Source: JBEIFW01 sp044370695
GTDB lineage: Bacteria > Actinomycetota > Acidimicrobiia > Acidimicrobiales > Ilumatobacteraceae
Reading direction: 5' to 3'
Length of the DNA stretch: 48,855 nucleotides
Assembly: GCA_044370695.1 (NCBI GenBank)
Contig: JBILVB010000006.1
Coordinates: 1 to 48,855 of the forward strand
Part shown: positions 19,665-30,181 of the stretch, piece after piece
Layout of the letters: every line of letters begins with the position of its first letter
How positions within the stretch are numbered: the first letter of the stretch is position 1
Program-made: the position numbers and the translations under genes
The notes under the pieces: model-generated
Database searches by the model: none
Seen by the model: only the letters and a program-made list of their open reading frames with translations
Told to the model about the DNA's origin: nothing

Positions 19665-19668
<4 letters not shown>
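18148..19668 (-). CDS. nuoN: NADH-quinone oxidoreductase subunit N
   Basis: A 506-residue membrane subunit of respiratory complex I, one of the three antiporter-like proton-pumping subunits. About fourteen hydrophobic helices are visible; the AKAAAFAGLLRVF and NVKRMLAYSSINHAGF segments carry the conserved lysines and the broken-helix signature of NuoN. The GTG start at 19668 overlaps the nuoM stop by 4 bp (GTGA). It is the last gene of the 14-gene nuo operon. Confidence 0.96.
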
Positions 19669-21196
<1,528 letters not shown>

Positions 21197-21197
<1 letters not shown>

Positions 21198-23122
21198 CAC
21201 CCGATCACCCCACGAACGAGCACGAACCACAACAGCAGGGCGACGGCCCCGAGGCCGACGGCAGCTGCGTAGACCCGCACGAGGCCGGTCTGGCTACGGC
21301 GCAACACCTGGCCGAGGGAGCGGACGCTGCGGCCCGTGCCGTTCACCGCCCCGTCGACGATGGTGCGGTCCGTCCAACTCGCCGCCTCGAACGCCTGGCG
21401 GCCGGGGCCACCCATGAACGCCGCGATCGCACGGTCGTAGCGCCACCCGTCGGCGAGAAGCGCCGGCTCGATCGGCCTGGCCTTCTTGCGCTGGTACACG
21501 AGCCAGCCGCCGGCGACCCCGGCGACGCCGGCCGCCGTGGCGATACCGGCCAGGATCCACTTGACGTCCTTCGTGCCCTTGGCCAGGGTCCGCTCGGCCT
21601 CCCCGACCACCGGCTCGAGCCAGGACTTGAGGAACTCCGTGGAGTGGCTGAACGGAAGGTTCAGCACACCGCCGACCGCAGCCAGCCCAGCGAGAACCAC
21701 GAGTGGCAGCAGCATCACCCAGGGCGACTCGTGAGGAGTGCCGGCGGCGCCGTGGCCGTGATCGGCGGGGGCGTCGTGGCCGGAGTGCGCCGCGCTCTCG
21801 TTCCAGCGCGCCTCGCCGAAGAACACGAGCACCACCTGTCGCGTCATGTAGTAGGCGGTGAGCAGGGCGGTGACGAGGCCCAGCGCCCACAGCACAGGGC
21901 TCTTGTCGTAGGCGTAGAGCAGGATCTCGTCTTTCGACCAGAAGCCGGAGAACGGCGGCACCCCGGCGATCGCCAGCCAGCCGACGATGAACGTCGCCGC
22001 CGTCACGGGGAGGAACTTCCGCAAGGCGCCCATGCGGCGCATGTCCTGCTCCTCGTGCATGCCGTGGATCACCGAGCCGGAGCCGAGGAACATGAGCGCC
22101 TTGAAGAAAGCGTGCGTGACCATGTGGAAGATGGCGGCCACGTAGGCGCCGGACCCGACTGCGAGGAACATGTAGCCGAGCTGACTCACGGTCGAGTAGG
22201 CGAGCACCTTCTTGATGTCGTTCTGGGCCACGGCGATGGTGGCGGCGAACAGTGCCGTCGCCACGCCGACGATGGCGATCACCGTGCCTGCGTCGCTCGC
22301 CGACAGCAGCGGGCCGCAGCGGGTCATCAGATAGACGCCGGCGGTGACCATGGTGGCGGCGTGGATGAGCGCAGAGACCGGGGTCGGGCCTTCCATTGCG
22401 TCCGGGAGCCACACGTAGAGCGGCAGCTGGGCCGACTTGCCGCAGGCGCCGACGAACAACAGCAGGGCGATGGCCGTCGCCGTCGTCGACGACAGTCCCT
22501 CGGCCGCTTCGTTCAGGCGCGCGTAATCGAGTGAGCCGACGTACTGGAACGACAGGAACATCGCGAGCATGAAGCCCCAGTCGCCGATGCGGTTGGTGAC
22601 GAAGGCCTTCTTGCCGGCGGTCGCCGCGGACGCCCGGGTGTGGAAGAACGAGATCAGGAAGTAGGAGCACGCGCCCACGCCCTCCCAACCGAGGAACGTG
22701 ACGAGCATGTTGTCGCCCAGCACGAGCATCAACATCGAGAACACGAACAGGTTGAGGTAGAGGAAGAACTTGGGGAACTTCGGGTCCCCGTGCATGTAGC
22801 CGATCGCGAACAGGTGGATCAGCGCAGCGATGCCGGTGACGAACAGCGCCATCGTGATGGACAGCGGATCGGCCAGGAGGGCGAGGTCGACCGACAGCGA
22901 TCCCGACGGCACCCAAGCGAACAGGGTGACGACGTGGGACCGCTCGTCGGCGCTCTCGCCGAGCAGCGCGAAGAACACCCCGGCCGTGACCGCGAAGGCG
23001 GCCGCCACCATCGCGGTGGCGAACCAACCGGCGAGCGGCTCGCCGAGACGGCGACCGAACACGAGCAGGACCAGGAATCCTGCCAGCGGTAGGGCCGGGA
23101 TCAGCCAGACGAGATCGAGCAC
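21197..23122 (-). CDS. nuoL: NADH-quinone oxidoreductase subunit L
   Basis: A 641-residue complex I subunit, the distal antiporter-like proton pump. It contains the typical GWEGVGACSYFLISFF, AFVTNRIGDWGFMLAMF, QLPLYVWLPDAMEGPTPVSALIHAATMVTAGVYL and AYSTVSQLGYMF blocks. The C-terminal third includes the long lateral helix region (about residues 520-560) and a final helix. A His-rich loop (SAHSGHDAPADHGHG, about residues 445-460) interrupts the C-terminal region and is probably a lineage-specific insertion. The GTG start at 23122 follows nuoK by 7 bp with GGGAG upstream. Confidence 0.96.
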
Positions 23123-23129
23123 AGCTCCC

Positions 23130-23450
23130 TCACCCTCGCAGGTAGGCCAGGTCGTCGGCGGTGGTACCCGGCCGTCGGCGCAGGATGGCGACCACGATGC
23201 CGAGGCCGACCACCACCTCGGCAGCCGCGACGACGAGCACGAAGAACACGATGGTCTGGCCGTTGATGTCGTTGAGCGCCTTCGAGAGCGCCACGAAGGT
23301 GACGTTGACCGCGTTGAGCATCAACTCGACGCACATGAACATGATCAGCGGGTTGCGCCGCACGAGCACGCCGACGGTGCCGATGGTGAACAGCACGGCG
23401 GCCAACACCAGGTACCAGGTGGGCGTGGGTGCAAGGGAGAACGCGGTCAT
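23130..23450 (-). CDS. nuoK: NADH-quinone oxidoreductase subunit K
   Basis: A 106-residue, three-helix complex I membrane subunit. CVELMLNAVNVTFVAL carries the buried glutamate of helix 2 involved in proton transfer, and VLVVAAAEVVVGLGIVVAI carries that of helix 3. ATG 23450 overlaps the nuoJ stop by 4 bp (ATGA). The N-terminus (MTAFSLAPTPTWY) is slightly longer than usual. Confidence 0.95.
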   Translation of the reverse strand: MTAFSLAPTPTWYLVLAAVLFTIGTVGVLVRRNPLIMFMCVELMLNAVNVTFVALSKALNDINGQTIVFFVLVVAAAEVVVGLGIVVAILRRRPGTTADDLAYLRG

Positions 23451-24010
23451 GCCGCAGCCTCGGCATCGTCGGGAAGGGGAAGTTGCTTCGGCGGTCGACG
23501 GGCCAGGAGCACCGTGCCGAGCACGGCGATGACGAGGAGCACCGACGTGAGTTGGAAGGCGAGCACGTAGTCGGAGAACACGGAGCGGGCCAGGGCCCGG
23601 ATGTTGTCCTCGCCGACGAGTGCCTGCTTGCCGGGATCGCTCGTACCTCGCCCGGTGATGTTCCGGCCCCGAGCGGCGAACAGCGCCACCAGTGCGAGAC
23701 CGAGCATCCCGGCGCCGACGACCGCGGCCAACGGCCGCTGGACCTTGACCCGCTCGGTGCGCACGTCCTCGGCCTTGTCGACGCCGAGGAGCATGAGCAC
23801 GAACAGGAACAGGACCACGATCGCCCCGGCATAGACGATCACCTGGACCGCAGCGAGGAAGTGGGCGTCGAGCGACACGAACAGCACGGCGACCCCGAAC
23901 AGGCACATCACCATCGAGAGTGCAGCGTGCACGGGGTTCGCCCGCAGCACCACGCCGAGGGCGCCGACGATGACGATCGCAGCGGAGATGAAGAAGACGA
24001 CGGCTTGCAT
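23447..24010 (-). CDS. nuoJ: NADH-quinone oxidoreductase subunit J
   Basis: A 187-residue complex I membrane subunit with five helices. VLRANPVHAALSMVMCLFGVAVLFVSLDAHFLAAVQVIVYAGAIVVLFLFVLMLL is the conserved N-terminal core, including the pi-bulge helix 3 motif VIVYAGAIVVLF. ATG 24010 shares one base with the nuoI stop (TGATG). The stop overlaps nuoK. Confidence 0.95.
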   Translation of the reverse strand: MQAVVFFISAAIVIVGALGVVLRANPVHAALSMVMCLFGVAVLFVSLDAHFLAAVQVIVYAGAIVVLFLFVLMLLGVDKAEDVRTERVKVQRPLAAVVGAGMLGLALVALFAARGRNITGRGTSDPGKQALVGEDNIRALARSVFSDYVLAFQLTSVLLVIAVLGTVLLARRPPKQLPLPDDAEAAA

Positions 24011-24693
24011 CAGTGGTGCCCAGCGGCAGGGCCGGCAGGAGGAACGGCCGGAGCGGCCGCCGACTCTACGACCTGACCCGGTTCGGCTGCACGAACGCCG
24101 TAGCCGAGCTCGCCGGACCATCCGATCACGCCGGTGAACGCCGCCGATCCACCAGGGGCGGTGGCGCGCATCCAGCCCGAGGTCGCTACGTCGTCCCCCG
24201 GCCGCCAGTCCTCCCAGGGCAGTTGGCGCGGCTTGCCGTCGTCGCCGACGAGCAACTCGGCCTTCGTGTAGATCGCGTCGCGCCGGTTGGTGAAGGAGAA
24301 CTCGAACAGCTTCGACTCCGTGATCGCCTCGGTCGGGCAGGCCTCGACGCACAGGTCGCAGTGGATGCACCGAAGGAAGTTGATCTCGTAGACGTAGCCG
24401 TACCGCTCACCGGGCGACACCGGCTCGTCGACCGGGTTGTCCGCGCCGCGGACGTAGATGCATCGGGCGGGACACACACCGGCGCACAGTTCGCAGCCGA
24501 TGCACTTCTCCATGCCGTCCTCGTACCGGTTGAGCACGTGCCGGCCGTGGAGGCGCTCGGGCTTGGCGATCTTCTGATCGGTCGTGTCGCCCTTTCCGGC
24601 CTTCGACTCGTAGCCGCCCGAGTACTCCGTGGTCACCTTGTGCTTGCGGCCCCATTGCCGCAACGTGACCGCGAACCCACCGAGATAGCCCAT
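24010..24693 (-). CDS. nuoI: NADH-quinone oxidoreductase subunit I
   Basis: A 227-residue peripheral-arm subunit that carries the two [4Fe-4S] clusters N6a and N6b leading electrons toward the quinone site. The clusters are ligated by C64, C67, C70 with C119, and C109, C112, C115 with C74 (two CxxCxxCxxxCP motifs). The C-terminal tail after about residue 170 is long and Ala/Pro/Gly-rich, ending PAGHH, unlike the shorter E. coli protein. The stop shares a base with nuoJ and the ATG at 24693 overlaps the nuoH stop. Confidence 0.96.
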   Translation of the reverse strand: MGYLGGFAVTLRQWGRKHKVTTEYSGGYESKAGKGDTTDQKIAKPERLHGRHVLNRYEDGMEKCIGCELCAGVCPARCIYVRGADNPVDEPVSPGERYGYVYEINFLRCIHCDLCVEACPTEAITESKLFEFSFTNRRDAIYTKAELLVGDDGKPRQLPWEDWRPGDDVATSGWMRATAPGGSAAFTGVIGWSGELGYGVRAAEPGQVVESAAAPAVPPAGPAAGHH

Positions 24694-25895
24694 CAGTAGG
24701 CGCTTCCTTCCAGCTCACGCCGCCGTGCAGCGACGCGGGTTGCCGACACGAACAGCCCGCCGGCGGCGGCGAGAACCACCACGACGATGGGGACGACCAC
24801 GGCCCAGTTCCACCCCTCGTCGTTGGTGAGGCGGAACGTGGCGATCACGAGCAGCCAGGCGAACGACACCGGGATGAGCAGCTTCCACCCCAGGTCCATG
24901 AGCTGGTCGTACCGGAGTCGGGGCAGGGTGGCCCGGAACCACACCTGGGCGAACAGGAACACGAACAGCTTCAGGAAGAACCAGAAGACGCCCTCGAGCG
25001 CGTTGGGGAAGCCGGGAATGTCGAACAGTGGCTGCGGCCCACCGAGGAACAGCGTGACGACGATCGCCGACATGGTGACCGTGTTCATGAACTCGGCCAG
25101 GAAGAACAGGGCGAACCGGATCGAGCTGTACTCGGTGTGGAAGCCGCCGACGAGTTCCTGCTCGGCCTCGACGAGATCGAACGGAGGCCGGTTGAGCTCG
25201 GCGGTGGAGGCGATCAGGAAGATCACGAACGGCACGAAACCCGTCGCGACCAGGTTCCAGTTCCGCAACCCGCCCTGCGCATCGACGATCCCGTTGGTGG
25301 ACAGCGTCCCCGCCACGAGCACGATCGTTGCGACCGACAGCCCCATCGCCGCCTCGTAACTGACCATCTGCGCCGAGGCCCGCACCGAACCGAGCAGCGG
25401 ATACTTCGAGCCGCTCGACCACCCGGCGAGCATCACGCCATACACGGCGACCGAGCTCATGGCCAGGACGAACAGGATGCCGACCGGGGGGTCGGCCAAC
25501 TGTAGGAGCGTGTCCTGACCGAACAGCGACACCACGCCGCGGTCGGCACCACCGAAGTCGCCACCGATCGGGATGACGCAGAACACGAGGAAGGCCGGCA
25601 CCAGGGACAGGTACGGGGCCAGCTTGAACACGAACCGGTCGGCGCGCTCGGGCAGGAGGTCTTCCTTGAAGAACAGCTTGATGCCGTCGGCAAGCGTCTG
25701 CAGGATGCCGAAGGGGCCCGCTTTGTTGGGCCCGATGCGGTTCTGCATCCGCGCGATCACCTTGCGCTCGAACCACACCATGAACAGCACCGAGACCATC
25801 AAGAACGCGAAGGCCACTACGACCTTCACGAGCACCACGGCGACGGCGACCAGGTCGACGTCGACGAGAAGCGGATCCGCGGCGAGGAGGTTCAC
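24693..25895 (-). CDS. nuoH: NADH-quinone oxidoreductase subunit H
   Basis: A 400-residue, eight-helix complex I subunit that forms the quinone-access channel. The loop FERKVIARMQNRIGPNKAGPFGILQTLADGIKLFFKE and the segment ELNRPPFDLVEAEQELVGGFHTEYSS are hallmark NuoH sequences. I placed the start at GTG 25895, which makes a 4-bp GTGA overlap with nuoG and begins just before the first helix; the frame is open for 30 more codons inside nuoG. The C-terminus carries an extra helix and a basic tail (about 365-400). Confidence 0.95.
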   Translation of the reverse strand: MNLLAADPLLVDVDLVAVAVVLVKVVVAFAFLMVSVLFMVWFERKVIARMQNRIGPNKAGPFGILQTLADGIKLFFKEDLLPERADRFVFKLAPYLSLVPAFLVFCVIPIGGDFGGADRGVVSLFGQDTLLQLADPPVGILFVLAMSSVAVYGVMLAGWSSGSKYPLLGSVRASAQMVSYEAAMGLSVATIVLVAGTLSTNGIVDAQGGLRNWNLVATGFVPFVIFLIASTAELNRPPFDLVEAEQELVGGFHTEYSSIRFALFFLAEFMNTVTMSAIVVTLFLGGPQPLFDIPGFPNALEGVFWFFLKLFVFLFAQVWFRATLPRLRYDQLMDLGWKLLIPVSFAWLLVIATFRLTNDEGWNWAVVVPIVVVVLAAAGGLFVSATRVAARRRELEGSAY

Positions 25896-28234
25896 GGCAA
25901 GGACTCCACTCGGACGTCGGTGATCACGGCGGTGCGGTCGATCAGGTCCCCGGCCGAGACGTCCGGTTGGTTCGCCGGGATCCACGCAATGCCGCGAGGC
26001 ACGCCGGCGTCCGCCACGAGCGGGAGCGCAACGGCGCCGCGGGCGCTCGCCACCCGGACGGTCGCGGGGAACCGTTCGGCATCGAGCGGGTGGAGATGCA
26101 CGCTCGCACCGGCGGCGATACCGGCGAGGTCGGGGCTCTTCGTAACGGCGACGCCGCCGTCGTAGAGCTTGCGGCTCACGACCAGGCGGAACTCGTAGCC
26201 GCCCTGCGTCGGCACGGCCGGGGCGCCGTGCGCCACGACGTCGGCAGCTTCGGTCGCAGCCAGCAGCCCGTCGCGGCTGGCCTTCAGAGTTGCCGGAGTG
26301 ATACCGGCGAACGCCGGGACCGCCTCAGCGAGGGCGGCGGTGACGTCGTCGGCCGACTCGAACCCCAGGTCGGCGCCGAGTCGCGCCGCCAGTTCGACGG
26401 CGATCACCCAATCGGGCCGGGACTGGCCCACCGGCGTCACCTTCTGGGCGAGGGTCGACACCCGGCCTTCGAGGTTCGTGGTCGTTCCGGCCTTCTCGGC
26501 GAAGGCCGCCGCCGGCAGCAGCACATCGGCCTGCCGGGACGAATCGGTGACGAACGTGTCGACGGCCACGATGCGTCGGGCCCCGGCCAACGCCCGACGA
26601 GCGAGGTCACGATCCGGATGGTCGGCGACCGGATCGGCACCGAGGAGCACCAGGCATCCGACCGTGCCGGCCGCGGCCGCTTCGAGGATCGCCGTGGCAT
26701 CCAGCCCGCCGGCGGCAGGGGTCAGGCCGGCGAGCAGGGCACCGAGCACGTTGCCCCGTCGCAGCGCCGGCAGGAAGGTCGCATCGGGAAGCGCAGCGCG
26801 GACGGCGGCGATGGCCGCCACCGTGGCCGAGTCGGACTCGGCCAGGTTGTGCCGGCCCACCACCACGACGACCGGACCCTTGGCCAGCTGCGCCGATTCC
26901 TCGGCCAGCACCTCCCGCACGGCGGCGGGCAGTTCACCGGGGCTTGAGCGGACCGACCGGTAGGCGTACGGCGTGAGACCGGTGTCGATGGGGGAGATCT
27001 CGAGGATGCGGCTGCGGCGCTTCTCCGCCGCGTCGCGCAGCCGCAGGTAGACGACCGGCAACTCCTCCTTCAGATCAGGTCCGAGCAGCAGGATCGTCGT
27101 GGCGGTGGCCGCCTCGTCGATCGTGGCACGCGGCAGGCCGAGTACCACCTCGGCCGGAAGACCGTCGCCGAGTTGCGCGTCACGGTGCGGCGTGGCCAGC
27201 ACGTCGGACGCCAGCCTCACCCAGGCGAAGGCATCCTCGTTGGTGCCCCGGGCCCCGCCGAGCACCGCGATCGGCACGGCGACGTCACCGGACGTGCGCA
27301 ACGCAGCGGCGGCGGCGTCGAGCGCTGCGGCCCAGGTCGTCTCGGTCAGGTCGTCGCCCGAGCGCACGAGCGGCATCCGCACACGCTCGGAAGAATTGAC
27401 CGCCTGGAAGGCGAAACGCCCCTTGTCGCACAGCCAGCCCCAGTTGACGGGATCGCTGTCGACGCCCTGGTACCGCAGGAGCTCGTTCCGACTCGACTGC
27501 ACGACGACCCGACACCCGACCGAGCACGTGGTGCAGGTCGACTCGGTCTGGTCGAGGTCCCACGGACGGGCCTTGAACCGGTAGGGCTTGGCCGTGAGCG
27601 CACCGACCGGACAGATCTGGACGGTGTTGCCCGAGAAGTACGAGCTGAACGGCTCGTCGGGGAAGGTCATCACCTGGGTGGTGTTGCCCCGGTGGGTGAA
27701 GTGGATGAGCGGATCACCCGCGACTTCCTTGGCGAAACGGGTGCACCGGTCGCACAGGATGCAGCGCTCACGGTCGAGCAGGACGAGATCGCTGATCGGG
27801 ATCGGCTTTTCGTAGTGCCGCTTCTCCTCGACGTACCGGCTCTCGCCCGGCCCATGGGAGAAGGCCTGGTCCTGGAGGGGGCACTCGCCCCCCTTGTCGC
27901 AGACCGGGCAGTCGAGGGGGTGGTTCGCGAGGAGGAACTCGAGGACACCTTCCTGGGCCTTCTTCACCGCGGGGGTGTCGGTCCGCACGACCTGCCCCTC
28001 GGCGACCGGCGTCATGCACGACACGACCATCATCGGGCCCCGGGGTCCCTCGACCTCGACGAGGCACTGGCGACACATGCCGACCGGCGTCATGCGCGGG
28101 TGGTAACAGAACCGCGGCACGTAGGTACCGGCGTGCTCGCAGGCATCGATGACGAGTTGGCCGGGGGCCGCCTCGTGAGCACGCCCGTCGACGGTGATCG
28201 AGACCGTCGTCTTCGGCGGCGCAGTGTCAGACAT
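25892..28234 (-). CDS. nuoG: NADH-quinone oxidoreductase subunit G
   Basis: A 780-residue peripheral subunit with the iron-sulfur relay and an inactive molybdopterin-oxidoreductase-like domain. Cluster N1b is ligated by C43, C54, C57 and C73; N5 by H105, C109, C112 and C118; N4 by C158, C161, C164 and C208. The optional N7 cluster is also present: C234, C237, C241 and C269 (CxxCxxxC, 27 residues, C). N7 occurs in E. coli and Thermus but not in mitochondria. The rest (about 290-780) is the Ala-rich molybdopterin-type fold. ATG 28234 overlaps nuoF by 8 bp. Confidence 0.96.
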   Translation of the reverse strand: MSDTAPPKTTVSITVDGRAHEAAPGQLVIDACEHAGTYVPRFCYHPRMTPVGMCRQCLVEVEGPRGPMMVVSCMTPVAEGQVVRTDTPAVKKAQEGVLEFLLANHPLDCPVCDKGGECPLQDQAFSHGPGESRYVEEKRHYEKPIPISDLVLLDRERCILCDRCTRFAKEVAGDPLIHFTHRGNTTQVMTFPDEPFSSYFSGNTVQICPVGALTAKPYRFKARPWDLDQTESTCTTCSVGCRVVVQSSRNELLRYQGVDSDPVNWGWLCDKGRFAFQAVNSSERVRMPLVRSGDDLTETTWAAALDAAAAALRTSGDVAVPIAVLGGARGTNEDAFAWVRLASDVLATPHRDAQLGDGLPAEVVLGLPRATIDEAATATTILLLGPDLKEELPVVYLRLRDAAEKRRSRILEISPIDTGLTPYAYRSVRSSPGELPAAVREVLAEESAQLAKGPVVVVVGRHNLAESDSATVAAIAAVRAALPDATFLPALRRGNVLGALLAGLTPAAGGLDATAILEAAAAGTVGCLVLLGADPVADHPDRDLARRALAGARRIVAVDTFVTDSSRQADVLLPAAAFAEKAGTTTNLEGRVSTLAQKVTPVGQSRPDWVIAVELAARLGADLGFESADDVTAALAEAVPAFAGITPATLKASRDGLLAATEAADVVAHGAPAVPTQGGYEFRLVVSRKLYDGGVAVTKSPDLAGIAAGASVHLHPLDAERFPATVRVASARGAVALPLVADAGVPRGIAWIPANQPDVSAGDLIDRTAVITDVRVESLP

Positions 28235-29597
28235 GGGCGGGGCTCTTGGTGTCGACGCCGTCGACGGGACGGCCGTGGGCGATGTAGTGCTCGAACTCGG
28301 GGCGGAACCGCCGGATCGCCGAGGCGATCGGCGACACGGCGGACGGCCCGAGCGGGCAGATCGTGGTCTGGCGAGGCGGCCAGGCGATCCCGGGGCTGAT
28401 GTTGTCGCTCACGTCGAGCAGGAGGTCGAGGTCCTCGGGGCGGCCGTGGCCGTCCACGATCCGCTTCATGATGCGTTCGAGCCAGGTGGTCCCTTCCCGG
28501 CAAGGCGTGCACTTCCCGCACGACTCCCGGGCGAAGAACCGCACGACCCGCCACGCCGCCCGAACCATGTCCGTGCGGTCGTCCATCACGACGATCGCAC
28601 CGGAACCGAGCATCGATCCGGACCGGTCGACGGTGGGCTTGTCGAGCGGCAGGTCGAGATGCTCGTCGAAGAACCACATCGCCGAGGCACCCCCGGGGAT
28701 GAAGGCCTTCACCTTGCGCCCGTCGCGCACCCCGCCGCAGTACTCCGGCGCATCGAACAGCATCCGGAACGTCGTGACACCATTGGGGACCTCGAACACA
28801 CCGGGCCGGTTGACGTGGCCGGACACGGCGAACATGCGCATGCCCGTCGAGGTCGGGGCCCCGATCGCTTTGAAGGCGTCGCCGCCCTCGTTCACGATCC
28901 ACGGCAGGTTCGACAGCGTCTCGACGTTGTTGACGATCGTCGGCTGCAGGTACACGCCCTTGACCGCCGGGAAGAACGGGGGCTTCAGCCGGGGCATGCC
29001 GCGGTTGCCTTCGAGCGATTCGATGAGCGCCGTCTCCTCGCCCACGATGTACGCGCCGGCACCCCAGGTCAGGGTGATATCGACACTGAAGTCGGTGCCG
29101 GCGATGTTCCGGCCCACCCAACCGTTCGCATAGGCCTCGTTCAGCGCCTGCGCGAGACGCTCCTGCGCCAGCGCCATCTCGCCGCGCACGTAGAGGAACG
29201 CCTGCGCAGCCTTGATCGCGTAGCACGCGAGGACGATGCCCTCGATCAGCTGATGGGGGTCGAGCTCCATCAGCAGGCGGTCCTTGTAGGTGCCCGGCTC
29301 GGACTCGTCGCCGTTGATCACGAGGTACCGCGGGAAGACGTTGGGCGGCAGGAAGGTCCACTTGGTGCCGGCCGGGAATCCTGCGCCACCCCGCCCCTGG
29401 ATCTCGGCAGCCTTCACCTGGTTCACCAGGTCCTCGGGGCTCATGGTGGTGAGTGCCGTCCGCAGCGCGGTGTAGCCGCCGGTGCGGACGTAGCCGTCGT
29501 AGGTGTAGCCGTCCGGCACGTCGAAGCGGTTCGTGATCAGCTTCGGTCCGGTGGGAACCAAGCCCGGGACGTGATAGCTCGGCGGGGTATCGGTCAT
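28227..29597 (-). CDS. nuoF: NADH-quinone oxidoreductase subunit F
   Basis: A 456-residue NADH-binding subunit of complex I carrying FMN and cluster N3. GRGGAGFPAGTKW (about residues 65-77) and the Glu/Asp-rich NGDESEPGTYKDR segment bind FMN and NADH, and ESCGKCTPCREG near residue 355 with a later cysteine ligates the [4Fe-4S] cluster. ATG 29597 overlaps the nuoE stop by 4 bp and starts the protein at MTDTPPSYHV; the frame is open for over 100 codons upstream but only as a shadow of nuoE. Confidence 0.96.
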   Translation of the reverse strand: MTDTPPSYHVPGLVPTGPKLITNRFDVPDGYTYDGYVRTGGYTALRTALTTMSPEDLVNQVKAAEIQGRGGAGFPAGTKWTFLPPNVFPRYLVINGDESEPGTYKDRLLMELDPHQLIEGIVLACYAIKAAQAFLYVRGEMALAQERLAQALNEAYANGWVGRNIAGTDFSVDITLTWGAGAYIVGEETALIESLEGNRGMPRLKPPFFPAVKGVYLQPTIVNNVETLSNLPWIVNEGGDAFKAIGAPTSTGMRMFAVSGHVNRPGVFEVPNGVTTFRMLFDAPEYCGGVRDGRKVKAFIPGGASAMWFFDEHLDLPLDKPTVDRSGSMLGSGAIVVMDDRTDMVRAAWRVVRFFARESCGKCTPCREGTTWLERIMKRIVDGHGRPEDLDLLLDVSDNISPGIAWPPRQTTICPLGPSAVSPIASAIRRFRPEFEHYIAHGRPVDGVDTKSPAHV

Positions 29598-30181
29598 CGC
29601 GCGTCCACCTGTGCCTGTGCCTCCGTGCCGGTGCCGGCCCAACGCTCGGTGGTGCGCTGGCGCACCCTTGCCAGGACTCCGTGCGGCGGGATCTCGGCGT
29701 CGAGCCGCCCGCTGCGGAGGTCGTCGACCAGCCGGTCGGCGTCGGCCTCGGTCACGCGGTAGCGGTAGCGGTAGTTCACCTGCAGCGCCGGTGCCTCGGT
29801 GCACGCAGCGATGCACTCGACGTCCTCGAGCGTCACGAGCCCGTCCGGCGTGGTCTGCCCGGCGTGGATGCCGAGCCGGTGCTCGAGGTGCTCGAGCAGT
29901 TCCCAGCCGCCGAGCAGTTGGCACGAGATGTTCGTGCACACGTTGACGCAGTACTTGCCGACGGGTTCGAACTTGAACATCTCGTAGAAGCTCGCCGTGC
30001 CGAACACCTCGGCCGAGGTCACGCCGACGAGTTCCGCGATGTGCTCCATGGCGGATTCGGTCACGTGACCGTCCTGCTCCTGCGCCAGGTGGAGCAGCGG
30101 GATGAGCGCGGATTTCGGACGAGGGAACCGCCCGATGATCTCCTTGGCCGTGGCGACGTTGACGTCGCTCAGGCGGGCCAT
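29594..30181 (-). CDS. nuoE: NADH-quinone oxidoreductase subunit E
   Basis: A 195-residue thioredoxin-fold subunit with the [2Fe-2S] cluster N1a. The ligands are C82 and C87 (CTNISC) and C123 and C127 (CIAAC). ATG 30181 shares one base with the nuoD stop. The C-terminal 30 residues (DAEIPPHGVLARVRQ and onward) extend past the fold and are variable in the family. Confidence 0.96.
   Translation of the reverse strand: MARLSDVNVATAKEIIGRFPRPKSALIPLLHLAQEQDGHVTESAMEHIAELVGVTSAEVFGTASFYEMFKFEPVGKYCVNVCTNISCQLLGGWELLEHLEHRLGIHAGQTTPDGLVTLEDVECIAACTEAPALQVNYRYRYRVTEADADRLVDDLRSGRLDAEIPPHGVLARVRQRTTERWAGTGTEAQAQVDAR

Noticed and set aside
21720..21790. His/Gly-rich stretch in nuoL as a frameshift or insertion artefact
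   Set aside because: The frame continues into normal NuoL C-terminal helices, so it reads as a lineage-specific loop, not an error.
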